From JAOABV01 sp964473505 (GTDB taxonomy: Bacteria > Hydrothermota > Tepidihabitantia > Tepidihabitantales > CAIPLT01), in contig CAYYPG010000041.1 of the NCBI GenBank assembly GCA_964473505.1, positions 1 through 17,557 of the forward strand: a stretch of 17,557 nt of DNA. Reading direction: 5' to 3'. A program made the position numbers and the translations under genes. Shown here in pieces: positions 7,781 through 15,039 of the stretch (its first letter is position 1; each line of letters begins with the position of its first letter). The notes beneath the pieces are model-generated. The model ran no database searches. It was not told where the DNA came from and worked only from the letters and a program-made list of their open reading frames with translations.

Positions 7781-8399
7781 ACGAACATCAATCTACATTA
7801 ACGGTAAATATGCGTTCAGCGTAGATAAGGATACTTTATCGCAACTTAGGCTTTATGATAAACAAGAGATTACTAAATCGGAACTACAGAATTTACTCTG
7901 GCAATCCGAAAAACAGAAATGTAAAGATTATGCCTATTTATTACTTTCTTATCGAATGCGGACTAAAAAGGAAATGGAACAACGATTGGTTGCTAAAGAT
8001 TTTTCGGTCTCTGTCATAAAAGAAGTCATAAAAGAGTTAGAAAAACAAGGATTGATTGACGACCAAAAGTTTGCTCAGTCATTTACCCTCGACCGAATTA
8101 ATTTTAGTCTTAAAGGCAAACATCTAATTTTTGCTGAACTGAGAAAAAAAGGTATTGACCGAAAAGATATTGTATCTGTCCTCAATGACCCTGAAATTGT
8201 TGAAGGCGAAGAAAATGCCTTAAAACGCATTATTGCAAAATATCAAAATCGATATAAAAAACTACCATTTCCTGAAAGAAAACAAAAATTTTATTCCCTG
8301 TTAACCCGAAGAGGATTTTCTTATCCGTCGATTAAAAAAGTATTAAAACTTGGAGAAGATAATATTATTGAAAACGAACAAAATATTGACAGCATATAA
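7743..8399 (+). CDS. recX: RecX regulatory protein
   Basis: RecX binds RecA filaments and modulates their activity. After an N-terminal beta part typical of the family (RPQRKNPERTSIYINGKYAFSVD), the protein has the three-helix repeats of RecX: YLLLSYRMRTKKEMEQRL, then VIKELEKQGLIDDQKFAQSF, then the LRKKGIDRKDI and RRGFSYPSIKKVL repeats. The frame is open from an ATG at 7674, deep inside recA. I prefer the GTG at 7743 because family members begin just before this beta part; it overlaps recA by 38 bases and gives about 218 residues. The overlap suggests co-translation with recA. The C-terminal tail is acidic and Asn-rich. Confidence 0.88.
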   Translation: MKISLRPQRKNPERTSIYINGKYAFSVDKDTLSQLRLYDKQEITKSELQNLLWQSEKQKCKDYAYLLLSYRMRTKKEMEQRLVAKDFSVSVIKEVIKELEKQGLIDDQKFAQSFTLDRINFSLKGKHLIFAELRKKGIDRKDIVSVLNDPEIVEGEENALKRIIAKYQNRYKKLPFPERKQKFYSLLTRRGFSYPSIKKVLKLGEDNIIENEQNIDSI

Positions 8400-8460
8400 T
8401 AAAACAATACTGCAATGAAGACCAAAAACTTTATGGGAAATGTAATAGAATGGAACCAAA

Positions 8461-11109
8461 ATGAATCATCGCGAAATTAGACAAACTTTTTTAGATTTTT
8501 ATGCTAAGCGGGAACATAAGATTGTTCCTAGTTCTTCTTTAATTCCCAAAGATGACCCAACTTTACTATTTACTAGTGCCGGTATGGTACAGTTTAAGCC
8601 GTTTTTTGCTGGTTCGGTTCCTTTGCCGTATCGTCGGGCAACATCGATCCAAAAATGTTTACGGGCAACGGATTTGGCGGAGGTAGGTAAATCGTTTAAG
8701 TATTGCACCTTTTTTGAAATGCTAGGGAACTTCTCTTTTGGCGACTATTTCAAAAAAGAGGCAATTCCTTGGGCATGGGAATATCTAACGCAAATTGTTA
8801 AACTGCCGAACGAAAATCTTTATGTCTCAGTTTATGAACAAGATGACGAAGCCTATGAAATTTGGCATAAAGATGTGGGCTTAAAAACAAATCGTATTTA
8901 TAAACTAGGCAAAAAAGATAATTTCTGGGGACCGGCTGGCTTAACCGGTGCGTGTGGTCCTTGTTCGGAGATATATTTTGATATGGGCGAAGAATTCGGT
9001 TGTGGTAAAGAGACTTGCGGTCCGGGCTGCGATTGTCCCCGATTTCTTGAATTATATAATATTGTCTTTCCTCAATATGATATGCAATTGGATGGTACAT
9101 TATTACCATTAAAAAATCGGGGAATTGATACCGGAATGGGTATGGAACGATTGTGTATGGTTTCCCAAGAAAAGAAATCTATTTTTGAGACCGATTTATT
9201 TATGCCCATTATTAAATCCTTAGTTAAAATTCTAAATCAACCTCTTAATGATGAAAACCGAGTCGTTTATTATGCTTGTGCGGACCATGCGCGGGCATTA
9301 ACATTTGCTTTAGGCGATGGCGCAATTCCTTCTAATGAAGGCCGAGGTTATATGCTAAGAAGTATTTTGCGTCGAGCGTTACTCTTTGCTTATAAAATTG
9401 GTATTGAAGAACCATTCTTATATCAGTTAAGTGGTGAAATCATTGAACAGATGCGGCAATGGTATCCAGAATATGTTCACAAACGCCAGACCATCGCACT
9501 TATTATTAAGGCGGAAGAAGAACGATTCTTAAAAACAATCTCTACCGGACTGCTTCGCTGGCAGGAATTAGCCGACCAATACCAAACGGATAAAAGAATT
9601 CCTGGCACCGAAATCTTCAAACTTCATGACACATATGGTCTACCAGTAGAACTGACGCAAGAATTGGCTAATGAGAGTGGCTATACTTTGGATTTAGAAG
9701 GTTATGCAAAAGAGATGGAATTGCAAAAGGAGCGTTCACGCAAAGTTGTCATTGACCTTAAAATGTCAATTTCGGATGCCATGGAAAAAGCCCTATCGAT
9801 GCAGGTTAAAGATTTTTGTGGTTACGAATGCGATACCAAAGACACGCATTTACTTGTTGCCCAAAAACTTTCCGAGGAGATTTGGGAAATCTTACTTCAA
9901 GACCCGCCGTTTTATGCTGAAGCCGGTGGACAAGTTGGCGATACCGGTAGAATTATCGGCAAAGATTTTGTATTAGAAGTAATTGATTGCTATTATAAGA
10001 ATCAGCATCGCTGGTGTGAAGCCAAATTGGTTAAAGGTGAACTACAAGAAGGTGTTTTTATTGAATCACCAATTTCGGTGCGCGCAATGATTGATGTGGA
10101 ACGAAGACGTGAGATTGAACGCGCTCATACTGCAACCCATCTTTTACATGCGGCCCTCAGAAAAATTATGGGCGAATCGGTAAAACAAGAAGGCTCATTA
10201 GTAGAACCAGGAAGATTAAGATTTGATTTTACCGCACCGTTATCTTTAACTCCAGAGCAGATTCAAAAAGTTGAAGAACTGGTCTTTGCCAACATTATTA
10301 AAGACATTAAAATAGACCACTTGAAAAATATTCCAATTAATGAAGCCAAAGCAATGGGTGCATTAGCGTTCTTTGGCGAAACTTATGGTAAGCGAGTTAA
10401 TGTCTTAAAAATTGGCGATTTCTCTTGCGAGTTTTGTGGCGGAACTCACCTGAGAAGAACCGGCGAGATTGGAATCTTTAAAATTATTTCAGAAACTAGC
10501 ATTGCTGCGGGAATAAGAAGAATTGAAGCCTTAGTCGGTAAATTGGCTTTTCAGGCAATAAAGGCCGAACGGCAAATTCTAAATGAGCTGAATCAGAAAT
10601 TAGAAACAGGACCTAATCTGTTGATAAATAAGATTGAAAGTATTTTTGCCCATCAGAAAGAATTAGAACGACAAATTGCCCGGCTGACCCGTAAAGTAAT
10701 TGATGCGGAAATCGATGAATTGCTGAAAAGCGCGGAGATGATTGCGGAAATTAAATTGATTTTTAAGTACTTTGATTATCTTGATGTTGCTGACTTAAGA
10801 CTTGTCGCGGACAAAATCCGTCAGGTCGCAAAAGAAAATATATGTGGTTTTCTGGTTGCCGGTTCTAAAGATGTTGAGCGAATCCGATATATTATTTTTG
10901 TTAGCGATAATCTTAAAACCCAATTGCCGGCAAATGATATTGCTCGTGAAGTTGGTAAATTAATGGAAGGCGGTGGTGGCGGTAGACCGGATTTAGCCGA
11001 AGGCGGTGGTAAAAATGATAAGGTTTTATTAGCCTACGCTCGGCTAAAAGAAATTATTCCTGCACGGTTAGCAAGTCCCAATAAAAATTACGAGAATGAA
11101 AAACAATAA
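8461..11109 (+). CDS. alaS: Alanyl-tRNA synthetase
   Basis: This enzyme charges tRNA-Ala with alanine and removes wrongly attached Ser or Gly. The class II catalytic core is at the N-terminus, with RATSIQKCLRATDL (about 59-72), FFEMLGNFSFGDYFKKEAI (84-102), GPCSEIYFD (166-174) and GIDTGMGMERL (221-231). A Cys-rich loop CGKETCGPGCDC (181-192) is of the kind seen in many bacterial homologues. The editing domain keeps its zinc ligands: HTATH (His556, His560), Cys659 and His663 in CGGTH. The C-terminal domain ends with the glycine-rich GGGGGGRPDLAEGGG block. The length of 882 is usual. The ribosome site before ATG 8461 is weak. It lies 61 bases after recX. Confidence 0.98.
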   Translation: MNHREIRQTFLDFYAKREHKIVPSSSLIPKDDPTLLFTSAGMVQFKPFFAGSVPLPYRRATSIQKCLRATDLAEVGKSFKYCTFFEMLGNFSFGDYFKKEAIPWAWEYLTQIVKLPNENLYVSVYEQDDEAYEIWHKDVGLKTNRIYKLGKKDNFWGPAGLTGACGPCSEIYFDMGEEFGCGKETCGPGCDCPRFLELYNIVFPQYDMQLDGTLLPLKNRGIDTGMGMERLCMVSQEKKSIFETDLFMPIIKSLVKILNQPLNDENRVVYYACADHARALTFALGDGAIPSNEGRGYMLRSILRRALLFAYKIGIEEPFLYQLSGEIIEQMRQWYPEYVHKRQTIALIIKAEEERFLKTISTGLLRWQELADQYQTDKRIPGTEIFKLHDTYGLPVELTQELANESGYTLDLEGYAKEMELQKERSRKVVIDLKMSISDAMEKALSMQVKDFCGYECDTKDTHLLVAQKLSEEIWEILLQDPPFYAEAGGQVGDTGRIIGKDFVLEVIDCYYKNQHRWCEAKLVKGELQEGVFIESPISVRAMIDVERRREIERAHTATHLLHAALRKIMGESVKQEGSLVEPGRLRFDFTAPLSLTPEQIQKVEELVFANIIKDIKIDHLKNIPINEAKAMGALAFFGETYGKRVNVLKIGDFSCEFCGGTHLRRTGEIGIFKIISETSIAAGIRRIEALVGKLAFQAIKAERQILNELNQKLETGPNLLINKIESIFAHQKELERQIARLTRKVIDAEIDELLKSAEMIAEIKLIFKYFDYLDVADLRLVADKIRQVAKENICGFLVAGSKDVERIRYIIFVSDNLKTQLPANDIAREVGKLMEGGGGGRPDLAEGGGKNDKVLLAYARLKEIIPARLASPNKNYENEKQ

Positions 11110-11323
11110 ACCTCAATATGATTGGGTAGATGATTTTGCTTTAGGACTGGCAGTAGTGAAGATAGGTAAAAATTACGGATACATTGACCAAAACACCAAG
11201 ATTGTAATCAAAGCAATCTATGATCGAGCTGAAAATTTTGTTCACGGATTAGCCAGAGTAAGAATTGATAAAAAATGGTGCTATATTGATAATACCGGTA
11301 AGATTATTGGGAAATCAGATTAA
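11096..11323 (+). CDS. Small WG-repeat protein
   Basis: This 75-residue protein is made almost entirely of two WG-type repeats: FALGLAVVKIGKNYGYID followed by IVIKAIYDRAENF, then VHGLARVRIDKKWCYIDN followed by TGKII. WG repeats are beta-rich units (about 35 residues) usually found in long tandem arrays and thought to bind other proteins. There is no signal peptide or membrane segment, so it is likely cytoplasmic. The ATG at 11096 lies 14 bases inside the alaS end, which suggests translational coupling. Two repeats is few for the family; it may be a shortened relic or a small adaptor. Its function is unknown. Confidence 0.7.
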   Translation: MKNNKPQYDWVDDFALGLAVVKIGKNYGYIDQNTKIVIKAIYDRAENFVHGLARVRIDKKWCYIDNTGKIIGKSD

Positions 11324-11742
11324 CTAAATCGAATTGCCAAGCCAAATAAATTTTATTTGGGGGTTAAATATCTTAAGAGGTGTTATAATTGAAAGAATAA
11401 GGAAATGTAAAAAAGGAAATGTATATATATTCAACAGAAAAGAAAAATTTTCTCTATTCAACAGAAAAGAAAAATTTTCTCTAATTTAACCTAAGGTTCG
11501 ATAAAAATAAAGTCTCTTTGAGCACAAAACGTGTTAGACGAAAATGGTCTTGCCGATAATAAAAATTAGTAGTTGCTATTTTCGAACAGAGGTTACGGGT
11601 TTCTTAGCACATTTTCATATTTTTGATCAAGATCGCTAAATTTATTGAGAATCATTGTAGGGTAAAATAAATAAAAAAATTAGTTTGGTGGGATTGCCAA
11701 TGGGCAAAGACAACCTTAAATTGATTATTGTCAAAAGAGGCC
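11324..11742. other. Gene-free interval between WG-repeat gene and rpmA
   Basis: This lies between convergent genes. It starts with a 19-base near-palindrome, CCAAATAAATTTTATTTGG (11342-11360), which could help end transcription although no T-run follows. Then come AAGGAAATGTA twice (11399-11409, 11413-11423) and a 27-bp tandem repeat. TTGCC/GGCAA at about 11694-11707 is a weak hairpin downstream of rpmA. No gene or RNA is recognised in the rest. Confidence 0.5.
11429..11483. repeat. 27-bp tandem direct repeat, two copies
   Basis: Two identical adjacent 27-bp units (11429-11455 and 11456-11482) each contain the self-complementary core AGAAAAATTTTCT, so each can form a short hairpin. They lie in the gene-free stretch between the convergent WG-repeat gene and rpmA. 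Confidence 0.8.
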
Positions 11743-12024
11743 TTAGTTTGAGATCGGAATATTAGTTTCAGAAACCGGCCAAACAGAAACGCGTTTTTTA
11801 GCTCGACTGACGCGTTCGAATTTAACTATTCCCGATGTCAATGCAAACAAAGTATCATCTTTACCTCGACCAACATTAATACCCGGTAAAAAGACGGTTC
11901 CGCGTTGCCTAATGAGAATACTCCCGGCGTTGACCATTTCGCCGGCATATGCCTTAACACCTAATCGCTGACCATGGCTGTCTCTGCCATTTCTTGATGA
12001 ACTTGCGCCTTTTTTATGTGCCAT
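11743..12024 (-). CDS. rpmA: 50S ribosomal protein L27
   Basis: L27 belongs to the large ribosomal subunit; its N-terminus reaches towards the peptidyl transferase centre. The start MAHKKGASSSRNGRDSHGQR and the following GVKAYAGEMVNAGSILIRQRGT, then PGINVGRGKDDTLFAL, are diagnostic. The length of 93 is slightly above the usual 85-90 because of a C-terminal extension (about 75-93). The usual partner rplU (L21) is not next to it. The ATG at 12024 has no ribosome site: the -10 box of its promoter ends only six bases upstream, so the mRNA is probably leaderless. Confidence 0.97.
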   Translation of the reverse strand: MAHKKGASSSRNGRDSHGQRLGVKAYAGEMVNAGSILIRQRGTVFLPGINVGRGKDDTLFALTSGIVKFERVSRAKKRVSVWPVSETNIPISN

Positions 12025-12030
12025 AGTTCT

Positions 12031-12059
12031 ATATTACATAAAAAAATCAGTTTTGTCAA
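12031..12059 (-). promoter_or_regulatory. rpmA promoter, predicted leaderless transcript
   Basis: On the minus strand, TTGACA (12059-12054) and TAATAT (12036-12031) are separated by 17 bp. Only six bases (AGAACT) lie between the -10 box and the rpmA ATG, so transcription should start at or next to the start codon. Confidence 0.7.
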
Positions 12060-12237
12060 GCATCATTGAAAAAACCTGAAAAATGCTCAAAAGACTGCGA
12101 AGCCCCCCCGAAAAAACCATCAATTATGTTTCTTGTTTTCATGCTTTTTGAACTTTTTAGGGCAAAATGATGTATCTTTAAGAAAAACAACAACTTATCT
12201 GAAAATTTAACATATCTAAAACATTAGTTATAATTAA

Positions 12238-12375
12238 TGGGAAGTGGCAAGATTTTTGTGTGAATTGGTTTTTCTTCCATGGGCGTGCTTTCCTTTTTTA
12301 AATATTGAACGAGGACGAGGTTACATCTTTTTCTTTAACATAGAAATATTAATTTTACACAAAATATCAGACACT
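12238..12375 (-). repeat. Diverged copy of insertion-element 5' end (partner at about 6405-6540)
   Basis: The two segments align over about 130 bases by eye, sharing GGTTTTTCTT, TCTTTAACA and TTTACACAA blocks with many substitutions. On the minus strand each has an ATG (12280 here, 6448 in the partner) opening related peptides: MEEKPIHTKILPLP here and MKEKPIYPKSLTPP there. Both frames stop soon after. I read them as remains of the leader and N-terminus of the same transposable element. Confidence 0.5.
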
Positions 12376-12436
12376 ACCTAACTAATGTTTTTTGTGTTTA
12401 TCTTTACTTAAGAGATAAAAGAAAGTCTTGTATGTT

Positions 12437-12592
12437 GTGCTAATAAAAGTAAATAGTTTTCTGAATTATAGACTTAAAGCCTGACCACTGTTTTCTAATT
12501 GCCTAAAAAAAAGTGCTAAATAAAAGTAAATGATTTCTGAAATTATTGACTAACACCACTGTTCACTATTTTCTAATTGTTTTTCTAAAAAG
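12437..12592. repeat. Diverged tandem duplication, about 75 bp per unit
   Basis: Unit one begins at 12437 (GTGCTAATAAAAGTAAAT) and unit two at 12513 (GTGCTAAATAAAAGTAAAT). Both continue with TTTCTGAA-ATTAT, then CCACTG, then TTTTCTAATTG and an A-rich end. Small insertions and substitutions separate them, which points to an old duplication. Confidence 0.6.
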
Positions 12593-12706
12593 CACTAAAG
12601 GGATTAGGAAACTGTGTAGTTTATGGCAACAATCATTTGAGGGATACAGAAGATTAAGTCAAGCAAGACTTAATAGCTATATGGTATTCAAGCGATAATT
12701 AGTTGG

Positions 12707-12806
12707 GATAATAATATATTAGTCATATAAGAGTTTTATTGTAAAAGCAGTAGAACTTGCGGTTGCTCTTGTCCCGATAATAATATATTAGCCATATAAG
12801 AGTTTT
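12707..12806. repeat. Pair of 31-bp direct repeats, 69-bp period
   Basis: GATAATAATATATTAG followed by a variable base (T or C), then CATATAAGAGTTTT, occurs at 12707-12737 and 12776-12806 with that single mismatch. They lie just past the 3' end of the minus-strand glycosyltransferase gene. Their function is unknown. Confidence 0.7.
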
Positions 12807-12821
12807 TCAAGATTTTAGCAA

Positions 12822-13676
12822 TCAGAAATTTTTTAAAATTGCTCTTATCAAAGCAGTGAAAATAAGAATCGGATATAAAATATTTTTTTTTATCCGCCAC
12901 AATCTACTTTTATCATACTTCTCAAAATAATGATATAAACTTTTATGCATTGAGAAAATCATTTTGGCTCGGGTTCTTTTTGTGCTTGCTCCCCGATGAT
13001 GAATGACTGAAGCATAAGGGAAATAAATTATTTTCCAGCCGGCTTGTTTTAGCCGAAAACAAAAATCGACATCATTATAGAACAAAGGAAAACTCTCGTC
13101 AAAATCGCCGACCTCGACAATCGCATTTCTACGAACTAAAAGACATGATGCCATTGGTTGCTCGATTTCGGATAATTGGTTGTAATTAAAGTATTTCATC
13201 CGCCATCGGCCAAAAGTCTTATGTTGGGGAAAGAGTCGAGCCAAACCGGTTAGTTCCCATAATAAAATTGAATAATTGGGAAAAGAACGTACTGAATCCT
13301 GAATCGTTAAATCTAAGTTTAATATCTTCGGTGCAATTGCGCCTACCATTGGGTTTTTCTCCAGATATTCAATCAATGGTGGAAAAAAGTTGTTGTGCAA
13401 TTTTGTATCCGGATTAAGAAAAAGGATATATTTATGCTGAGCAAGCTTTATGCCCTGATTATTCGCCTTGGCATATTCGAGATTTTTCGAATTTTTCACT
13501 AAAACAACTTGCGGATATTCAATTTCTATAATCTTAGTCGTCTCATCTTGGGAGTTGTTATCAACGATAATAATTTCATACTCGATAAAATTAAATTTCT
13601 TTTGAGAAAGAATTGCATCTAAACAACTTCGAATATACTTTTCACTATTCCAAGTTACAATTATTATTGAAACCAT
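12822..13676 (-). CDS. Family 2 glycosyltransferase (rhamnosyltransferase-like)
   Basis: This enzyme should transfer a sugar from a nucleotide-sugar donor to a growing surface glycan on the inner side of the cytoplasmic membrane. The N-terminus MVSIIIVTWNSEKYIRSCLDAI is the GT2 Rossmann-like start. IIIVDNNSQD (36-44) and LFLNPDT (85-91, the DxD-type metal and nucleotide site) follow, then PMASCLLVRRNAIVEVGDFDESFPLFYNDVDFCFR (174-207) with the acceptor and catalytic region typical of the WbbL-like rhamnosyltransferase group. A hydrophobic stretch near the end (about 266-281) may attach it to the membrane. Two sugar-nucleotide enzyme genes lie upstream on the same strand, so a deoxyhexose donor is plausible. 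No good ribosome site precedes ATG 13676. Confidence 0.88.
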   Translation of the reverse strand: MVSIIIVTWNSEKYIRSCLDAILSQKKFNFIEYEIIIVDNNSQDETTKIIEIEYPQVVLVKNSKNLEYAKANNQGIKLAQHKYILFLNPDTKLHNNFFPPLIEYLEKNPMVGAIAPKILNLDLTIQDSVRSFPNYSILLWELTGLARLFPQHKTFGRWRMKYFNYNQLSEIEQPMASCLLVRRNAIVEVGDFDESFPLFYNDVDFCFRLKQAGWKIIYFPYASVIHHRGASTKRTRAKMIFSMHKSLYHYFEKYDKSRLWRIKKNILYPILIFTALIRAILKNF

Positions 13677-13827
13677 TATCTATTGTCGCTACAGTTTGTA
13701 ATGCAGCAGATAACTATAGAATCATCATCCACTAATCAACATTCTTTGTGCGGTGAAATTTTTATTCTTTATGATGCGCCTTCATGGTTGTGACTCCGTT
13801 TCTGAGAAATGACCAGAAGTTTGGAAT

Positions 13828-14757
13828 TTAGGAAACGGTTTGCATCCGATAATAGTTTAAGAGGTCAGCAAGTGTAGTAAAAAATGATATTTCCGGTTTC
13901 CAGTCGGTCAAGGTCATAAATTTTTGGGCACTGCCCGTAAGTAGCGGAATATCATTAGCCCGGATTAAACTCTTAACCGGTTTAATTTTTATCTTTTTCT
14001 GACTGAGACTCAAAAGAAACTTTATACATTCTTCTATTGTATAAGGTTTACCAGAGGTAATATTATATATCTCTTTAGTTTTACCCTTTTTCATTGCCAA
14101 ATAATAAGCTCGGATAATATCGGAAACATCCAGATAGTCTCTTTTAACCTTAATATTACCAACTTCAATTACGGGTTTTCTTTGACCGTTTTCAATTTCA
14201 GCAATTTTTTTTGCGACACTGGGAAAAATAAAATGTTCAGCTTGTCCCGGACCAGTATGGCTAAATGGTCTTAAGATTATAATATCAAAATTATATTGAC
14301 GGGCATAATACAGACAGACCTTCTCCGCGCAAAGTTTGGTTAAAGCATAAAAACTTACTGGATTGGTCGCAGTCTTTTCAGTTAATTTCTTAGAACTTCT
14401 GCCATATACTTCACATGATGAAATGTAGATGATACGCGGTTTTATCTTAACTTCTCGTACTGCTTCTAAAATATTTAATGTGCCGAGGCCGTTAATGGCA
14501 AATGTTTCTTTTATATGCTTTTCACCTTGAGAAACCGAACTCTGGGCAGCAAGGTGAAAGATTACTTGAGGCCTAACCATGTCTATCACACTTAATACCT
14601 CAGAATAGTTGCGGATATCGCAGTAATAAATTTTATAATTAGACTTCTGGGGAATAGCAAAATAGGTGCCGTAAATTTCGTAATTTAATGACTGAAGATA
14701 TCCGGCAAGATAATTACCGACAAATCCTTCAATACCAGTAATTAAAATTCTTTTCAC
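13828..14757 (-). CDS. rmd: NAD(P)-dependent epimerase/dehydratase family, probable GDP-4-keto-6-deoxy-D-mannose reductase
   Basis: This is an extended short-chain dehydrogenase. It has the nucleotide-binding GIEGFVG (8-14), FHLAAQSSV (67-75), SSCEVYG (113-119) and the catalytic Tyr137-x3-Lys141 (YALTK). RPFSHTGPGQ...VAKKIAEIENG and VGNIKVKRDYLDVSDIIRAY are features shared by GDP-mannose dehydratases and GDP-4-keto-6-deoxymannose reductases. NDIPLLTGSAQKF then WKPEISF matches the reductase-type end. Such a reductase would turn the product of the neighbouring Gmd into GDP-D-rhamnose; a related epimerase/reductase role is possible. The GTG at 14757 lacks a clear ribosome site. Distance to the upstream gmd gene is distorted by the assembly gap. 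Length 309. Confidence 0.75.
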   Translation of the reverse strand: MKRILITGIEGFVGNYLAGYLQSLNYEIYGTYFAIPQKSNYKIYYCDIRNYSEVLSVIDMVRPQVIFHLAAQSSVSQGEKHIKETFAINGLGTLNILEAVREVKIKPRIIYISSCEVYGRSSKKLTEKTATNPVSFYALTKLCAEKVCLYYARQYNFDIIILRPFSHTGPGQAEHFIFPSVAKKIAEIENGQRKPVIEVGNIKVKRDYLDVSDIIRAYYLAMKKGKTKEIYNITSGKPYTIEECIKFLLSLSQKKIKIKPVKSLIRANDIPLLTGSAQKFMTLTDWKPEISFFTTLADLLNYYRMQTVS

Positions 14758-14797
14758 AACTTTAAGAATTTTTGTTTAATTGTAATTCATTCACCGA

Positions 14798-15007
14798 GGC
14801 CTGCCTTTGCAGACAGGCAGATACCATAAATTATTTGATGTAGTTTTTTTCANNNNNNNNNNNNNNNNNNNNNNNNNNNNNNNNNNNNNNNNNNNNNNNN
14901 NNNNNNNNNNNNNNNNNNNNNNNNNNNNNNNNNNNNNNNNNNNNNNNNNNNNGGCCTGCCTTTGCAGACAGGCAGATACCATAAATTATTTGATGTAGTT
15001 TTTTTCA
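14798..15007. repeat. Identical 55-bp sequences on both sides of a 100-N assembly gap
   Basis: 14798-14852 and 14953-15007 are identical over all 55 bases, and each ends exactly at the block of Ns between them. The 55-mer starts with GGCCTGCCTTTGCAGACAGGC, an imperfect palindrome that also occurs elsewhere in the window, and ends with TAGTTTTTTTCA. Two contig ends sharing exactly one k-mer length is the mark of an assembly-graph overlap, so the real genome may hold only one copy here. Confidence 0.85.
14853..14952. other. Scaffold gap (100 N)
   Basis: There are exactly 100 undetermined bases, the usual placeholder for a gap of unknown length. It lies in the intergenic region between the two sugar-nucleotide genes, so neither gene is interrupted. 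Confidence 0.99.
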
Positions 15008-15039
15008 TCATCGAGAGAAGCGAGCGGGATAAAAAGTCG

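Larger units (their letters stand above)
12025..12821. other. Repeat-rich gene-free interval between rpmA and the glycosyltransferase
   Basis: About 800 bases without a convincing gene on either strand. After the rpmA promoter there is a run of seven C (12105-12111) in otherwise AT-rich DNA, then a diverged copy of the insertion-element start (about 12238-12375), a diverged 75-bp tandem duplication (12437-12592), a perfect 8-bp hairpin ATTAAGTC/GACTTAAT (12653-12674) and a pair of 31-bp direct repeats (12707-12737, 12776-12806). Confidence 0.55.

Noticed and set aside
9704..9976. 90-residue plus-strand ORF
   Set aside because: Lies entirely within alaS in another frame, with Arg/Lys-rich composition typical of a shadow frame.
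11342..11360. Rho-independent terminator after the WG-repeat gene
   Set aside because: A palindrome is present but the stem is AT-rich and no T-run follows on either strand close enough.
11484..11510. tRNA T-arm (GGTTCGAT)
   Set aside because: No flanking stems, anticodon arm or acceptor end can be built around it.
12707..12806. CRISPR mini-array (31-bp repeats, 38-bp spacer)
   Set aside because: Only two copies, very AT-rich repeat, no leader and no cas genes in the window.
14791..14998. Open frames on both strands crossing 14.8-15.0 kb
   Set aside because: Most of their length is the run of 100 N; the readable ends are the duplicated 55-mer.
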